39,267 nucleotides of DNA, from NCBI RefSeq assembly GCF_018613795.1, contig NZ_JAGGPN010000069.1:1-39267 (forward strand), given 5' to 3'. Positions within the stretch are counted from its first letter, which is position 1; each line of letters starts with the position of its first letter. The position numbers were made by a program, and so were the translations under genes. This document shows positions 7,746 through 15,984 of the stretch, piece by piece. The notes beneath the pieces are model-generated. The model worked only from the letters and a program-made list of their open reading frames with translations, did not search any database and was not told the DNA's origin. Source of the DNA: Arthrobacter sp. ISL-65. GTDB taxonomy: Bacteria; Actinomycetota; Actinomycetes; Actinomycetales; Micrococcaceae.

Positions 7746-8540
7746 CTAGAAACTCCGGGCGTTGGCCAGCACGGGCAGCTTTCCGCGGACGTCCGGGATG
7801 ATGGCCGGGTCTATGTCCACCAGGGCCAGTTCGGGTTCGCCGCCCAGCGTCACCAGGGGAGAACCCAGCGGCGAAATCACCGCGCTGCGGCCGATCCCGG
7901 TGGGCGCAGCGCCGGCGGATGGAAGCCCGAGCGTGGCCGGATCGCCCTGCCCGCAGGCAACCACAAACGTGGTGCTGTCCACGGCCCGGGCGCGGACCAG
8001 CAGGTCCCACTGCTCGGCCTTTCCTTCCCCGGCACCCCAGGACGCGCAGACGATGTTGATGGCGGCGCCGGCCCTCGCATTGGCCGTGAACAGCGCAGGG
8101 AAGCGCACGTCGTAGCAGGTGGCCAGGCCGATGGCGGTGCCGTTGAGTTCGAAGGTCACCGGCGATGTTCCCGCATCCACCGAATCGGACTCGGCAAAGC
8201 CGAACGCGTCGAAGAGGTGGATCTTGTCGTAGGCCGTGTCGATGCCCGGGCCGGTCACCAGCAGGGTGTTCCGCACCCGTCCGCCCTCCCCAGGCGTGAA
8301 CATGCCGGCGACGACGGCGATGTCCAGTTCCCTGGCAATGGCGCGTACGGCGGTGGCCCACGGCCCGTCCAGCGGTTCGGCGATATCTGCCAGCGGATTA
8401 CCGAAGGCGCACATGGCCGCCTCGGGGAAAACCACCAGTTCGGCGCCGGCCCCTTTTGCCCGGGTGGCGTAATCTCGGACCAGCCCCAGGTTGGCCATGA
8501 GGTCGGCGCTGCTGACGATCTGGGCGACTGCTAAACGCAT
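7746..8540 (-). CDS. Nitrilase-superfamily carbon-nitrogen hydrolase
   Basis: A 264-residue amidohydrolase of the nitrilase fold. The catalytic triad is visible: Glu40 in VVFPEAAM, Lys106 in YDKIHLFDAF and Cys142 in LATCYDVRFP. The family hydrolyses amides, N-carbamoyl compounds or omega-amides such as deaminated glutathione and 2-oxoglutaramate; the substrate cannot be read from the sequence. It is divergent from a GntR regulator with only 32 bp between start codons. The start at 8540 fits the family N-terminus (MRLAVAQ) and has a GA-rich site (AGAGAAGAG) upstream. It likely belongs to one locus with the MHS transporter and DUF2848 gene to the right. Confidence 0.9.
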   Translation of the reverse strand: MRLAVAQIVSSADLMANLGLVRDYATRAKGAGAELVVFPEAAMCAFGNPLADIAEPLDGPWATAVRAIARELDIAVVAGMFTPGEGGRVRNTLLVTGPGIDTAYDKIHLFDAFGFAESDSVDAGTSPVTFELNGTAIGLATCYDVRFPALFTANARAGAAINIVCASWGAGEGKAEQWDLLVRARAVDSTTFVVACGQGDPATLGLPSAGAAPTGIGRSAVISPLGSPLVTLGGEPELALVDIDPAIIPDVRGKLPVLANARSF

Positions 8541-8559
8541 GAATCTGCTCTTCTCTGTT

Positions 8560-8576
8560 GTATACCTGATGTATGC
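8560..8576. promoter_or_regulatory. Putative operator and -10 region of gntR2
   Basis: GTATAC (8560-8565), five bases, GTATGC (8571-8576), in the 32-bp divergent gap and overlapping the regulator start codon at 8573. TATACC at 8561-8566 ends six bases before the ATG, so the mRNA may be leaderless. The GTATAC-N5-GCATAC site at 10760-10776 has the same spacing. GTATAC-centred palindromes are common targets of FCD-type GntR proteins. Confidence 0.45.
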
Positions 8577-9229
8577 GAAAAAGTTCGGGGACAGCGGCGT
8601 CCGGCCGGGAGAAAGCGTACGAGTACCTGCGCGAGAACATCCTGACCGACCCGGAGATGCAGGGCCGCTTCCTCAACGAGCAGGAGTTGGCCGCCCAAAT
8701 CGGTGTCTCGCGCACCCCGGTCCGGGAGGCCCTGCTCCTGCTGGTCTCCGACGGGCTGGTGGAGCTGATCCCCCAGCGCGGGGCCTATGTTCCTCCGGTG
8801 ACGGGCCGCGAAATTTCGGAACTGATGGAGCTGCGCGGCGTGCTGGAAAGCCACGCCGCCCGCCTGGTGATCGAACACCGGAGTGTGCCGGCCGACAAGA
8901 TGCGGGATACCCTCGACCAGCAGGCCAGGCTGCCCGAAAACCCCGGCGCCGAGGCTGCGCAGGAGTTCATCCGGCTGGATACTCTCTTCCACCAGCAGCT
9001 CATCGACGCCGCCGGCAACGAGCTCATCTCCCGGACCTACAGCAAGCTCCACGTCCGGCAGGTCGTCGTCGGGGTTTCCGCCCTGTTCCGGACGGGAGGC
9101 CGGCGCCAGCAGGTGTGCTCCGAACACCAGGACATCCTCGATGCCCTGGTATCCGGAGATGCCGCGAAGGCGCAGGAGGCCATCGACCACCACCTGGCCG
9201 TCACCCGCGACATCCTGCTCCGCACCTGA
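8573..9229 (+). CDS. GntR-family regulator, FadR/FCD type (second locus)
   Basis: A 218-residue regulator. The winged helix-turn-helix spans about 15-75 (NEQELAAQIGVSRTPVREAL, then PQRGAYVPPV) and the FCD domain about 80-210, including LDTLFHQQLIDAAGN and a C-terminal HHLAVTRDIL. It probably represses the amidohydrolase on its left and, through a similar site, the MHS/DUF2848 promoters on its right. No ribosome binding site precedes the ATG, consistent with a leaderless mRNA. The effector is unknown. Confidence 0.9.
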   Translation: MRKSSGTAASGREKAYEYLRENILTDPEMQGRFLNEQELAAQIGVSRTPVREALLLLVSDGLVELIPQRGAYVPPVTGREISELMELRGVLESHAARLVIEHRSVPADKMRDTLDQQARLPENPGAEAAQEFIRLDTLFHQQLIDAAGNELISRTYSKLHVRQVVVGVSALFRTGGRRQQVCSEHQDILDALVSGDAAKAQEAIDHHLAVTRDILLRT

Positions 9230-9231
9230 TG

Positions 9232-9294
9232 GAGTTTTTGTACAGATGATGGGACTTCGGAGCCCTTTAGCGCCCGATATCTGTACAAAAACTC
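9232..9294. repeat. 16-bp inverted repeat between convergent genes
   Basis: Perfect 16-bp arms (9232-9247 GAGTTTTTGTACAGAT and 9279-9294) around a 31-base spacer that itself can form a small GGG-A-CTTCGGAG-CCC hairpin followed by TTT. It begins three bases after the gntR2 stop and ends eight before the transporter stop, so a bidirectional terminator is likely. The A/T-rich arm bases and GTAC core are unlike the other terminators here. Confidence 0.75.
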
Positions 9295-9301
9295 GGAACA
9301 G

Positions 9302-10705
9302 CTAGAGGGATTCGCCGACGCCGGACTGCTGGCGCGCCGAAGCGGAGCCTTCCAGAAGCAGCCGGTAGTCCAGGTCCTCGATGGTGTCGTTGTCCCGGCC
9401 GAGTGCCAGTCCCACCAGCGTTACGGCTGCTGCCACCGCCACGTAGATGGCCACCGGAATCCAGGTTCCGAACTCGGCGAGCAGCAGGGTGAACAGCAGG
9501 GGCGCGATGGCGCCGCCGATGACGCCGGCGAAGGTGTACGCCAGCGAGCTGCCCGTGGACCGGAGCCGGGGGGAGAACTGCTCCACAATGAAGGCGGCCT
9601 GCGGGCCGTACATGAAGGAGTGGGCCATGAGGCCAAGGACGATGCCGATGATCAGCATCGGCTGGTTGTTCCCGCCCAGGACTCCGAAGAAGATAAACGT
9701 CCAGACGGCGCCGACCACAGCGCCGACGCCGTAGACCAGGCGGCGGTTGAAGCGGTCCGATACGGCGCCGGCCAGCGGGATCATGAACAGCTGGAAGGCG
9801 GAGCCGATCAGGACGGCGGTCAGTACCTGGTTGCGCTCGTAGCCGAGGACCTGGATGCCGTAGGTGAGCGTGAAGACCGTGAACAAGGCATACAGGACGT
9901 CCGGGCCCACGCGGCAGAGAATGGCGGCGATGAGCGGGCGAAGCTCCTTGCTGAAGACTTCACGGACGGGGGCGTTGGGCTGCTCGCCGTGGGCCTCGAT
10001 GGCCTTGAAGATCGGGGTGTCCTCAAGCCGCAGACGGATCCAGAGGCCGAAGCCAACCAGTACTGCGGAGACCAGGAATGCGATGCGCCAGCCGAAGCTC
10101 AGGAACTGCTCCTCGGTGAGGGCGACGGTCAGGACGGCGAGCGCGCCGTTTGCCAGCAGGTTGCCGGCGGGCGGTCCCACCTGCGCGGCGGAAGCCCAGA
10201 ATCCGCGGCGGTGCGGGTCGCCGTATTCACTGGAGAGCAGGACGGCGCCGCCCCATTCGCCGCCCACGCCCACGCCCTGCGCGAACCGCAGCAGGACCAG
10301 GATGACCCCGGCGGCGATGCCGATGCTGTCGTATCCGGGCAGCACGCCGATCAGCACCGTGGCCACGCCGATGATCATCAGCGTGGTGACCAGGACTTTC
10401 TTGCGGCCGATGCGGTCCCCTAGCCGGCCGAAGATGATGCCGCCGACCGGGCGTGAAACGTAGCCCACGGCGTAGGTGGAGAAGGCGAGGATGGTCCCGG
10501 TCAGGGGATCGGACGCCGGGAAAAAGACGACAGGAAATACGACGGCGGCTGCCGCCGAGTAGACGGCGAAGTCGTACCACTCAAGCGCGGTGCCGGTGAG
10601 GCTGGCGGCAAAGGCCTTGAACAGGCCCTTGGGGTGAATCGTCGGGTGCGGCGCCGGGTGCGGATGCGGCGCGCCGCCGGAAGCCGGAGCTGGGACGTTA
10701 GCCAT
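9302..10705 (-). CDS. MFS transporter, MHS family (second copy)
   Basis: A 467-residue 12-helix transporter, clearly more than half identical by eye to the one at 5512: GTALEWYDFAVYSAAAA, GRLGDRIGRKK and RFAQGVGVGGEWGGAVLLS recur. The N-terminus carries a Pro/His-rich tail (GGAPHPHPAPHPTIHP) absent from the paralogue. I start at the ATG at 10705, which has GGAGGA seven bases upstream; the GTG at 10720 is in frame but overlaps that site. It shares a divergent promoter region with the DUF2848 gene, and GTATAC-type sites suggest control by the GntR at 8573. The substrate is probably an organic acid or amide related to the amidohydrolase product. Confidence 0.9.
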   Translation of the reverse strand: MANVPAPASGGAPHPHPAPHPTIHPKGLFKAFAASLTGTALEWYDFAVYSAAAAVVFPVVFFPASDPLTGTILAFSTYAVGYVSRPVGGIIFGRLGDRIGRKKVLVTTLMIIGVATVLIGVLPGYDSIGIAAGVILVLLRFAQGVGVGGEWGGAVLLSSEYGDPHRRGFWASAAQVGPPAGNLLANGALAVLTVALTEEQFLSFGWRIAFLVSAVLVGFGLWIRLRLEDTPIFKAIEAHGEQPNAPVREVFSKELRPLIAAILCRVGPDVLYALFTVFTLTYGIQVLGYERNQVLTAVLIGSAFQLFMIPLAGAVSDRFNRRLVYGVGAVVGAVWTFIFFGVLGGNNQPMLIIGIVLGLMAHSFMYGPQAAFIVEQFSPRLRSTGSSLAYTFAGVIGGAIAPLLFTLLLAEFGTWIPVAIYVAVAAAVTLVGLALGRDNDTIEDLDYRLLLEGSASARQQSGVGESL

Positions 10706-10756
10706 GGTGTTGTCCTCCACGAGGTTCTTATAGTGACGCCTGTCACGCTGGCGTTA

Positions 10757-10787
10757 AATGTATACATTACGCATACTGGATGTACAT
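10757..10787. promoter_or_regulatory. Putative GntR2 operator cluster in the MHS/DUF2848 promoter
   Basis: A perfect 12-bp palindrome AATGTATACATT (10757-10768), then GCATAC (10771-10776) and a second palindrome ATGTACAT (10780-10787). The GTATAC-N5-GCATAC arrangement mirrors that at 8560-8576. TATAAG on the minus strand near 10728-10733 is a likely -10 for the transporter, and TAAATT at 10815-10820 a likely -10 for DUF2848. An extra inverted repeat GTGAC-N4-GTCAC lies at 10733-10746. Confidence 0.5.
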
Positions 10788-10853
10788 TGGCGACCGTTTC
10801 CGGTTTCCGATCTGTAAATTTCCGCAGCAGCACATGCAAAGGATGGATCCACG

Positions 10854-11540
10854 ATGACGACTCTGAGCTTTGAACTACCCGATGGCCGCACGCAGGACGT
10901 GGAGGTCAAGCACCTCCTGAATGCCGGCTACGCGGGGCGTGAGCAGGATGAGGTCCAGGCCCACATTGCTGAGCTCGCTGAACTCGGTGTTCCGGGGCCC
11001 ACCACGACTCCAGCCCTGTATCCAGTGTCCCCCTATCTGGCCCAGCAGGTAGCGGAAGTTCGGGTCCAGCATGGGCGGACTTCCGGAGAGGCCGAATGGG
11101 CCATGGTGATCACCGAGGAAGGGGTGCTGCTCACCGTCGCCTGCGACCATACGGACCGCGCGCTGGAAGTGCATGGCGTGGCCTGGAGCAAGAACGCCAG
11201 CCCGGATGTGCTGGGGCGCAGGGCGTGGCGGCTGGATGACGTGCGGGAGCACCTGGACCAGATCACGCTCAAGGCCTGGGTGGGGGAGGGGGACGTCCCC
11301 GACACCCTCATCCAGGACAGCTCCCTCGAGGCCCTGCTGACCCCGGACTACTGGCTGGACGTCCTTACAGAACGCGGCCTGAATACACCCGGGACTGTCC
11401 TCATCTCCGGCACAGTGGCCATGACCAGCGGCGTGGACCAGTTTGCCCGCAGTTGGAAGGTGGAGATGTCTGATCCGGTGGCCGGAAACTCCGTCGACGT
11501 CCAGTATGTCGTGGAACAGATGGCTGAACCGATCGGCTAA
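10854..11540 (+). CDS. DUF2848 family protein
   Basis: A 228-residue protein that I recognise as DUF2848. Features include TPALYPVSPYLAQQ, the EAEWAMVITEEG and VACDHTDRALE stretches and the GDVPDTLIQDSSLEALLTPDYWL block; the later LISGTVAMT segment recalls fumarylacetoacetase-like folds. No enzymatic role is established. It is divergent from the second MHS transporter and shares its operator region, so it probably acts in the same catabolic route as the amidohydrolase at 7746. AAAGGA lies ten bases before the ATG. There are no membrane segments or signal peptide. Confidence 0.85.
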   Translation: MTTLSFELPDGRTQDVEVKHLLNAGYAGREQDEVQAHIAELAELGVPGPTTTPALYPVSPYLAQQVAEVRVQHGRTSGEAEWAMVITEEGVLLTVACDHTDRALEVHGVAWSKNASPDVLGRRAWRLDDVREHLDQITLKAWVGEGDVPDTLIQDSSLEALLTPDYWLDVLTERGLNTPGTVLISGTVAMTSGVDQFARSWKVEMSDPVAGNSVDVQYVVEQMAEPIG

Positions 11541-11562
11541 ACGCTGCCGGCCGCAAAAGGCA

Positions 11563-11596
11563 GGACGACGACGGCGGGAGCCTCCCGGCGTCGTCC
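11563..11596. terminator. Hairpin terminator, GACGACG family
   Basis: GACGACGGCGGGAG pairs with CTCCCGGCGTCGTC (one mismatch), followed by CGTCT. It lies between the convergent DUF2848 and PAP2 genes and belongs to the repeated terminator family seen at 12672 and 16264. Confidence 0.75.
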
Positions 11597-11618
11597 GTCT
11601 ACCGGTGATCCGGGGTGC

Positions 11619-12593
11619 TTAGGCGCGCCCCGCCTTGGGAGCCCCTGCCACGGGCGCTGTTCCCGCCGGGACCTCGCCGCGTGCCCGCCGCTTCCGCACT
11701 GTCAGGTAGAGCCGGTGGGCGGTGATCACCAGGGCCAGCCAGGCCGCGCCGAGTGCCCACGCGGCGAGGACGTCGGTCAGCCAGTGGTGGCCGAGGTACA
11801 CCCTGCTCAAACCCATGGCAGCGGCGAAAACCGCGGCGGCCGCGCCGGTGAGGACCCGGCTCCGCGCCGTCTTCAGCCGCAGGACGATCAGGTAGGCGAC
11901 GATCCCCGCGATCACCACCGCATTCAGGGAATGGCCGCTGGGGAACGAGGCCGAGTGTTCGTAGGGCGGCACGGCGTCGCTGAGATCGGGGCGGGTGCGG
12001 CCGATCAGCCGCTTGCCGGCGATGGTCATCAGCAGGGAGCCGAGGCCCGCGGTGACAATGAGGATGACGGGGGTCCACGACCGCCGCCGGTAGGCCAGGA
12101 CGCCCATGACCGCCAAGGCCAGAATGGGCATGCCGATGGTTCCGCCCACGTCGGTGAAGGCCGTGATGGCGGCATCCAGGCCGGGGGATCGCAGGCTCTT
12201 GCCGGCCGCCAGCACCGGGTGGTCCAGGCCGGCCACCCCGTCGGCCCGGACCACCGACTCGTACACCTCGGCAAAGGCTGCGGTGAGGGCGGCGGCGATG
12301 ACCGCTCCCAGCATCAGGGTCAGGACAAGGGCGCCGTGGGGGCCCAGGAACTGGCTGATGCGCTGGACGGCCCCGACCAAAAAACGGCCGAAGCGGCTCT
12401 GCCAGCGGGTGAGGTCCTTGCCGCCGACGGTTGTGTCCTGGTGGAGTTCGCCGCGCACGCCCGTCTGCGGTGTTCCCTGTTTGTCGGGCGACGGGCTGCC
12501 TGTCAGGAGTTTGTCAGTCAACGGCTTGTCAGTCAGCGGTTCGTCAGGCAATGGGTGGGTCCTGTCTCTCGTGGCTAGCAGCGCGCGCAGCAC
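11619..12593 (-). CDS. PAP2-superfamily membrane phosphatase
   Basis: Up to 324 residues with about six membrane helices. The three PAP2 motifs are present: KRLIGRTRP, SFPSGHS and SRVYLGHHWLTD. Family members dephosphorylate lipid phosphates such as undecaprenyl pyrophosphate, phosphatidate or phosphatidylglycerol phosphate. The Pro/Thr-rich N-terminus (PLTDKPLTDKLLT) comes from a short degenerate tandem repeat at about 12500-12550 and is not conserved family sequence, so the GTG at 12593 is uncertain; a later start such as the GTG before RGELHQD is possible. An inverted repeat AGTAAG-CAAC-CTTACT lies just upstream at 12604-12619. Confidence 0.88.
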   Translation of the reverse strand: MLRALLATRDRTHPLPDEPLTDKPLTDKLLTGSPSPDKQGTPQTGVRGELHQDTTVGGKDLTRWQSRFGRFLVGAVQRISQFLGPHGALVLTLMLGAVIAAALTAAFAEVYESVVRADGVAGLDHPVLAAGKSLRSPGLDAAITAFTDVGGTIGMPILALAVMGVLAYRRRSWTPVILIVTAGLGSLLMTIAGKRLIGRTRPDLSDAVPPYEHSASFPSGHSLNAVVIAGIVAYLIVLRLKTARSRVLTGAAAAVFAAAMGLSRVYLGHHWLTDVLAAWALGAAWLALVITAHRLYLTVRKRRARGEVPAGTAPVAGAPKAGRA

Positions 12594-12603
12594 CAGGGCA
12601 TTT

Positions 12604-12619
12604 AGTAAGCAACCTTACT
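12604..12619. promoter_or_regulatory. Inverted repeat upstream of the PAP2 gene
   Basis: AGTAAG-CAAC-CTTACT, overlapped by a second inverted repeat CAACC-TTACT-GGTTG (12610-12624), within 30 bases of the PAP2 start. The position suits an operator or promoter element. No regulator gene is adjacent. Confidence 0.35.
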
Positions 12620-12671
12620 GGTTGCCTCCCGGGCCGTCCACGCGAGCAGGCGTCCACGGAACACAAAAGCA

Positions 12672-12700
12672 GACGACGGCGGGAGCTTCCCGCCGTCGTC
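12672..12700 (-). terminator. Hairpin terminator, GACGACG family
   Basis: A perfect 13-bp stem (12672-12684 / 12688-12700) with a GCT loop, 30 bases past the aminotransferase stop on the minus strand. Confidence 0.8.
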
Positions 12701-12729
12701 CGCTTTCCTTGGCTGCTGTGGCGGCAGTG

Positions 12730-13998
12730 TTAGGCGCTCAGTTCGTCGGTACCATGATGGGCGTTGCCGGACATGGCGCGGGCGCGGCCCGCTTTGGCCC
12801 GGTACGAGGACAGGAAGGTGGCGATGCGCCGTACGGCCTCGCGGATGTCGTCCACTGCGGGCAGGATGACGAACCTGAAGTGGTCCGTGGCGTGCCAGTG
12901 GAACGCCGTCCCGTGCGAGACCAGGATTTTCTGGTCCTGCAGCAGGTCAAGGACGAACTGCTCGTCGTCCACGAACGGGTACATCTCCGGATCCAGCTTC
13001 GGGAACAGGTACATCGCGCCGGCCGCCGGAACGCAGCTCACTCCCGGGACCTCGTTGAGCAGCCGGCAGGCAAGGTCGCGCTGCTCCCGCAGCCGGCCGC
13101 CGGGCCGGATCAGGTCCGTGATGCTCTGGTAGCCGCCCAGCGACGTCTGAATGGCGTGCTGCGCCGGAACATTGGGGCAGAGCCGAAGGGAGGCCAGCAG
13201 CTCCAGCGACTCCCGGTAGGCGGCGGTGGCCCAGCGGGGCCCGCAAACCGCCACCCAGCCGGCCCGGTAACCGGGCATCCGGTACGCCTTGGACAGGCCG
13301 GAGAAGGTCAGCACCGGAATATCACGGGCCACCGAGGCCGTGTGGATGTGGACGTTGTCCTCGAAGGTGATCTTCTCGTAAATCTCGTCGGAGAACAGCA
13401 CCAGGTCATGGCGCCGGGCCACGTCGGCGAACCCCTCCAGGATGTGCCGGGGATAGACGGCCCCGGTCGGGTTATTGGGGTTGATGAGCACGATGGCCCG
13501 CGTGCGGTCGGTGATCTTCGCCTCGACGTCGGCCATGTCCGGCCACCAGTTGTTCTCCTCTTCGCACGCATAGTGCACGGCGCTGCCGCCGCAGAGCACG
13601 GTGGCGGCCGTCCACAGCGGATAGTCCGGTGACGGGATGAGGACCTCGTCGCCGTCTTCCAGGAAGGCCTGGAGCGTCATGGAAATGAGCTCGCTGACCC
13701 CGTTGCCGATGAAGATGTCCTCGACGCCGATCTCCATCAGGCCCTTGGTCTGGTAGTACTGCGAAATGGCGGTCCGGGCGGAGAAGATGCCCTTGGAGTC
13801 GCTGTAGCCCTGGGCCTCGCGCAGGTGGTGGATCATGTCCACCACGATGGACTCCGGCGCATGCAGGCCGAACGGCGCCGGATCCCCCAGGTTCATGCGC
13901 AGAATGCTGTGGCCTTCCGCCTCCATCTTCTTCGCCGCATGCTGCACCGGACCCCTGAGGTCGTACCGGACATCTTGCAATCGGCTGGAATTCTGCAT
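12730..13998 (-). CDS. PLP-dependent aminotransferase, AlaT-like
   Basis: A class I/II aminotransferase of 422 residues when started at the ATG at 13998 (MQNSSRLQDV, the usual start for AlaT homologues); a GTG at 14022 in the same frame is possible, and neither has a strong ribosome binding site. Motifs include NLGDPAPFG, YSDSKGIFSAR, INPNNPTGAVYP (PLP ring contact), FSDEIYEKI and the Schiff-base lysine in SGLSKAYRMPGYRAGW. AlaT enzymes move amino groups between alanine, pyruvate, glutamate and valine. The C-terminal tail (after about 405) is not conserved. The gene is monocistronic and divergent from the membrane protein at 14218. Confidence 0.9.
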   Translation of the reverse strand: MQNSSRLQDVRYDLRGPVQHAAKKMEAEGHSILRMNLGDPAPFGLHAPESIVVDMIHHLREAQGYSDSKGIFSARTAISQYYQTKGLMEIGVEDIFIGNGVSELISMTLQAFLEDGDEVLIPSPDYPLWTAATVLCGGSAVHYACEEENNWWPDMADVEAKITDRTRAIVLINPNNPTGAVYPRHILEGFADVARRHDLVLFSDEIYEKITFEDNVHIHTASVARDIPVLTFSGLSKAYRMPGYRAGWVAVCGPRWATAAYRESLELLASLRLCPNVPAQHAIQTSLGGYQSITDLIRPGGRLREQRDLACRLLNEVPGVSCVPAAGAMYLFPKLDPEMYPFVDDEQFVLDLLQDQKILVSHGTAFHWHATDHFRFVILPAVDDIREAVRRIATFLSSYRAKAGRARAMSGNAHHGTDELSA

Positions 13999-14217
13999 GG
14001 CGCGCATGAGGCATGTTTTCACAGCTGCGCCGCTCCGGACAACGTGAAGCGCCCGGCCTGCCGCGGAGCAGCGTGAGTGACACCAGCGCCCTCGCGGGAT
14101 CTCCCGAATCAGCGGCCTTCCCTCTCTGACCGCAGCCGCTGGCGTTGCCGCGATGAGGGGGCTTCACGTAGTTTCAGCATAGGAGTGCCCGGCACACGGC
14201 CAGAAGGAGAGTTGAGG

Positions 14218-14685
14218 ATGTCCCTGTTTGTAGGACTCGTGAATGGAGCGCTCGCGGGCGCGGCGGGAACCACGGCGCTGAATGCCGTCAGCTACCTGGA
14301 TATGGTGTGGCGGGGCCGCGCGGCGAGCACGACGCCCTCCGACTCAGTGGAGCGGCTGGCGAAACGGGCGGGCGTGACGATCCCGGGAACCGAGGCCCAG
14401 CGCGGGAACCGGGTGGAGGCCCTTGGCCCCCTGCTCGGGATCGCCACCGGCATGGGCCTCGGCGCTGTGCTGGGGGCGGCCGGGTCACTGGGGGTGCGCA
14501 CCGGGCCAGTCCGGTCGGTGGCGGTGGCCTCCGTGGCCGCCCTGCTCGTTTCGAACGTTCCCATGACCGCCCTGGGCGTGACTGATCCGCGGACCTGGAG
14601 TGCCGCGGACTGGGTCAGCGACATCGTGCCGCACGTCGCGTACGGCGCGGTCACGGGGCACCTGCTGGAGCACCTGCCCAAGTAG
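14218..14685 (+). CDS. Small hypothetical membrane protein
   Basis: A 155-residue protein with Gly/Ala-rich hydrophobic stretches near residues 3-28, 75-95 and 100-122 and a last amphipathic stretch ending HLLEHLPK. The ATG at 14218 has AAGGAG nine bases upstream. I do not recognise a named family. The next gene, an LssY-like protein, starts at the base after its stop, so the two are cotranscribed and probably act together at the membrane. Confidence 0.75.
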   Translation: MSLFVGLVNGALAGAAGTTALNAVSYLDMVWRGRAASTTPSDSVERLAKRAGVTIPGTEAQRGNRVEALGPLLGIATGMGLGAVLGAAGSLGVRTGPVRSVAVASVAALLVSNVPMTALGVTDPRTWSAADWVSDIVPHVAYGAVTGHLLEHLPK

Positions 14686-15585
14686 GTGGCTGTTCCCAAA
14701 GACACCGAAGCGCCTCAGGAGCCTGAGCACTCCCGGCCGGACAGCCGGAAGGCGCGCTGGGGCACCCGCTGGGCCACCGTCGTCGCCGTCCTCCAGCGAC
14801 TGCTGTACGTGGCCATCACCGCCGCCGTGGGCTGGGCCGTCTCTTTCTTCCTGCTCGCCCGGCTGGCCAGGGGACCGGAACAGGTGTGGGTGTTCCTCCC
14901 CGTCTGGCTGATTGCGGCCTATGCCTTCCTGCCCCGCGTCCACAAGATCCTCAGCAGCCTGTACCTGCCGAATTACTTCATCGGGCGGGCGCGCACTGGC
15001 GACGGCGTGCTGGGCGACCCGGTCAATCTCGCGGTCATCGGCCCCGCGGACGAGCTCCGCACCGCGATGCTCAGGGCAGGGTGGATCGAGGCCGACCCCG
15101 TCACCCCGGCCAGCGCCTGGCGCACCCTCACCGCGACGCTTCTGGGCCGGAGCTATCCGCAGTCGCCGGTCAGTGCCCTGTACGTCTTCGGCAACAAGCA
15201 GGACATGGCGTTCCAGCGGGAAATCGACGGCAACCCGCGCAAGCGGCACCATGTGCGGTTCTGGAAATGCCCGGACGGCTGGATGCTTCCCGGCGGGTTC
15301 GCCGTCGACTGGGTGGGTGCCGGAACGTACGACAAAAGCGTGGGACTCTCGCTCTTCACGTTCCAGATCACGCACAAAATCGCCGACGGGACCGACGAGG
15401 AGCGCGACTTCATCATCGGCACGCTCAAGACGGCCAACGCCGTGGAGTCGGTGCACGTGATCCGGCATTTCTCCTCCGGGTACCACCACCACAACGGCGG
15501 CGGAGACAGCATCCGCACGGACGGGCACCTTCCCATCATCGACCTCCTGCCGCCCGGCCAGACGGACCCGACGCGGCCACTTTGA
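14686..15585 (+). CDS. LssY C-terminal domain membrane protein
   Basis: A 299-residue protein starting at a GTG that directly follows the previous stop codon. Two membrane helices (about 33-58 and 67-86) precede a soluble LssY_C-type domain (about 105-285) with GDPVNLAVIGPADELRTAM, a YVFGNKQDMAFQ motif and RKRHHVRFWKC. LssY domains are often attached to PAP2 or DedA proteins and have no assigned activity. A hairpin terminator follows at 15605. Confidence 0.8.
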   Translation: MAVPKDTEAPQEPEHSRPDSRKARWGTRWATVVAVLQRLLYVAITAAVGWAVSFFLLARLARGPEQVWVFLPVWLIAAYAFLPRVHKILSSLYLPNYFIGRARTGDGVLGDPVNLAVIGPADELRTAMLRAGWIEADPVTPASAWRTLTATLLGRSYPQSPVSALYVFGNKQDMAFQREIDGNPRKRHHVRFWKCPDGWMLPGGFAVDWVGAGTYDKSVGLSLFTFQITHKIADGTDEERDFIIGTLKTANAVESVHVIRHFSSGYHHHNGGGDSIRTDGHLPIIDLLPPGQTDPTRPL

Positions 15586-15604
15586 CCCCCGCCGGAACAC
15601 GTGG

Positions 15605-15638
15605 GAGGACGACAGTGGACGCACCCGCCGTCGTCCTC
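15605..15638 (+). terminator. Hairpin terminator after the LssY gene
   Basis: GAGGACGAC (15605-15613) pairs with GTCGTCCTC (15630-15638), followed by TTTC. The arms again use the GTCGTC motif of the window's terminator family, with a larger 16-base loop. Confidence 0.7.
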
Positions 15639-15984
15639 TTTCGGGCCCGGCCCGGCTGCCGGCTCTGCCCGCCCGCGGGTGCCCAAGTAGCGGCCACCGC
15701 GGAAATTCGAGTACCTGCTACACGTGCCGTTCCACGTGTCAGCCCATAGGGTTGAATTATTGGGTGGTGGAAGGTGTGCCGGCACAACCAATTGGTGGCA
15801 CACCCTGGGCTGGGACGGCCGCCACGGTTGTTGTCGGACCGGCCGGTCCTCCCCGGCTTGTTCGGCACGTCAGTGATCGCCGGATCAGTTAGCCGAAGGG
15901 CCCGGAAAGCCTCGGCTGACGGCCGGCAATCACCGTTGAGTACCCGATCCGGCCTAAAGTTGCCGCCCCACCTGCGAGGGCCCC
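15639..15984. other. Gene-free interval
   Basis: About 350 bases between the LssY terminator and the next candidate gene. Short open frames on both strands look like chance GC-rich frames without a ribosome binding site or recognisable protein. No RNA gene, repeat or clear promoter was found, apart from a weak TTGAGT/TAAAGT pair (15935-15959) with an unsuitably short spacer. Confidence 0.5.

Noticed and set aside
12495..12555. Short tandem GTCAGTCA-type repeats as a CRISPR-like array
   Set aside because: Units are only about 15 bases, degenerate and without spacers; they encode the PLTDK repeats of the PAP2 N-terminus.
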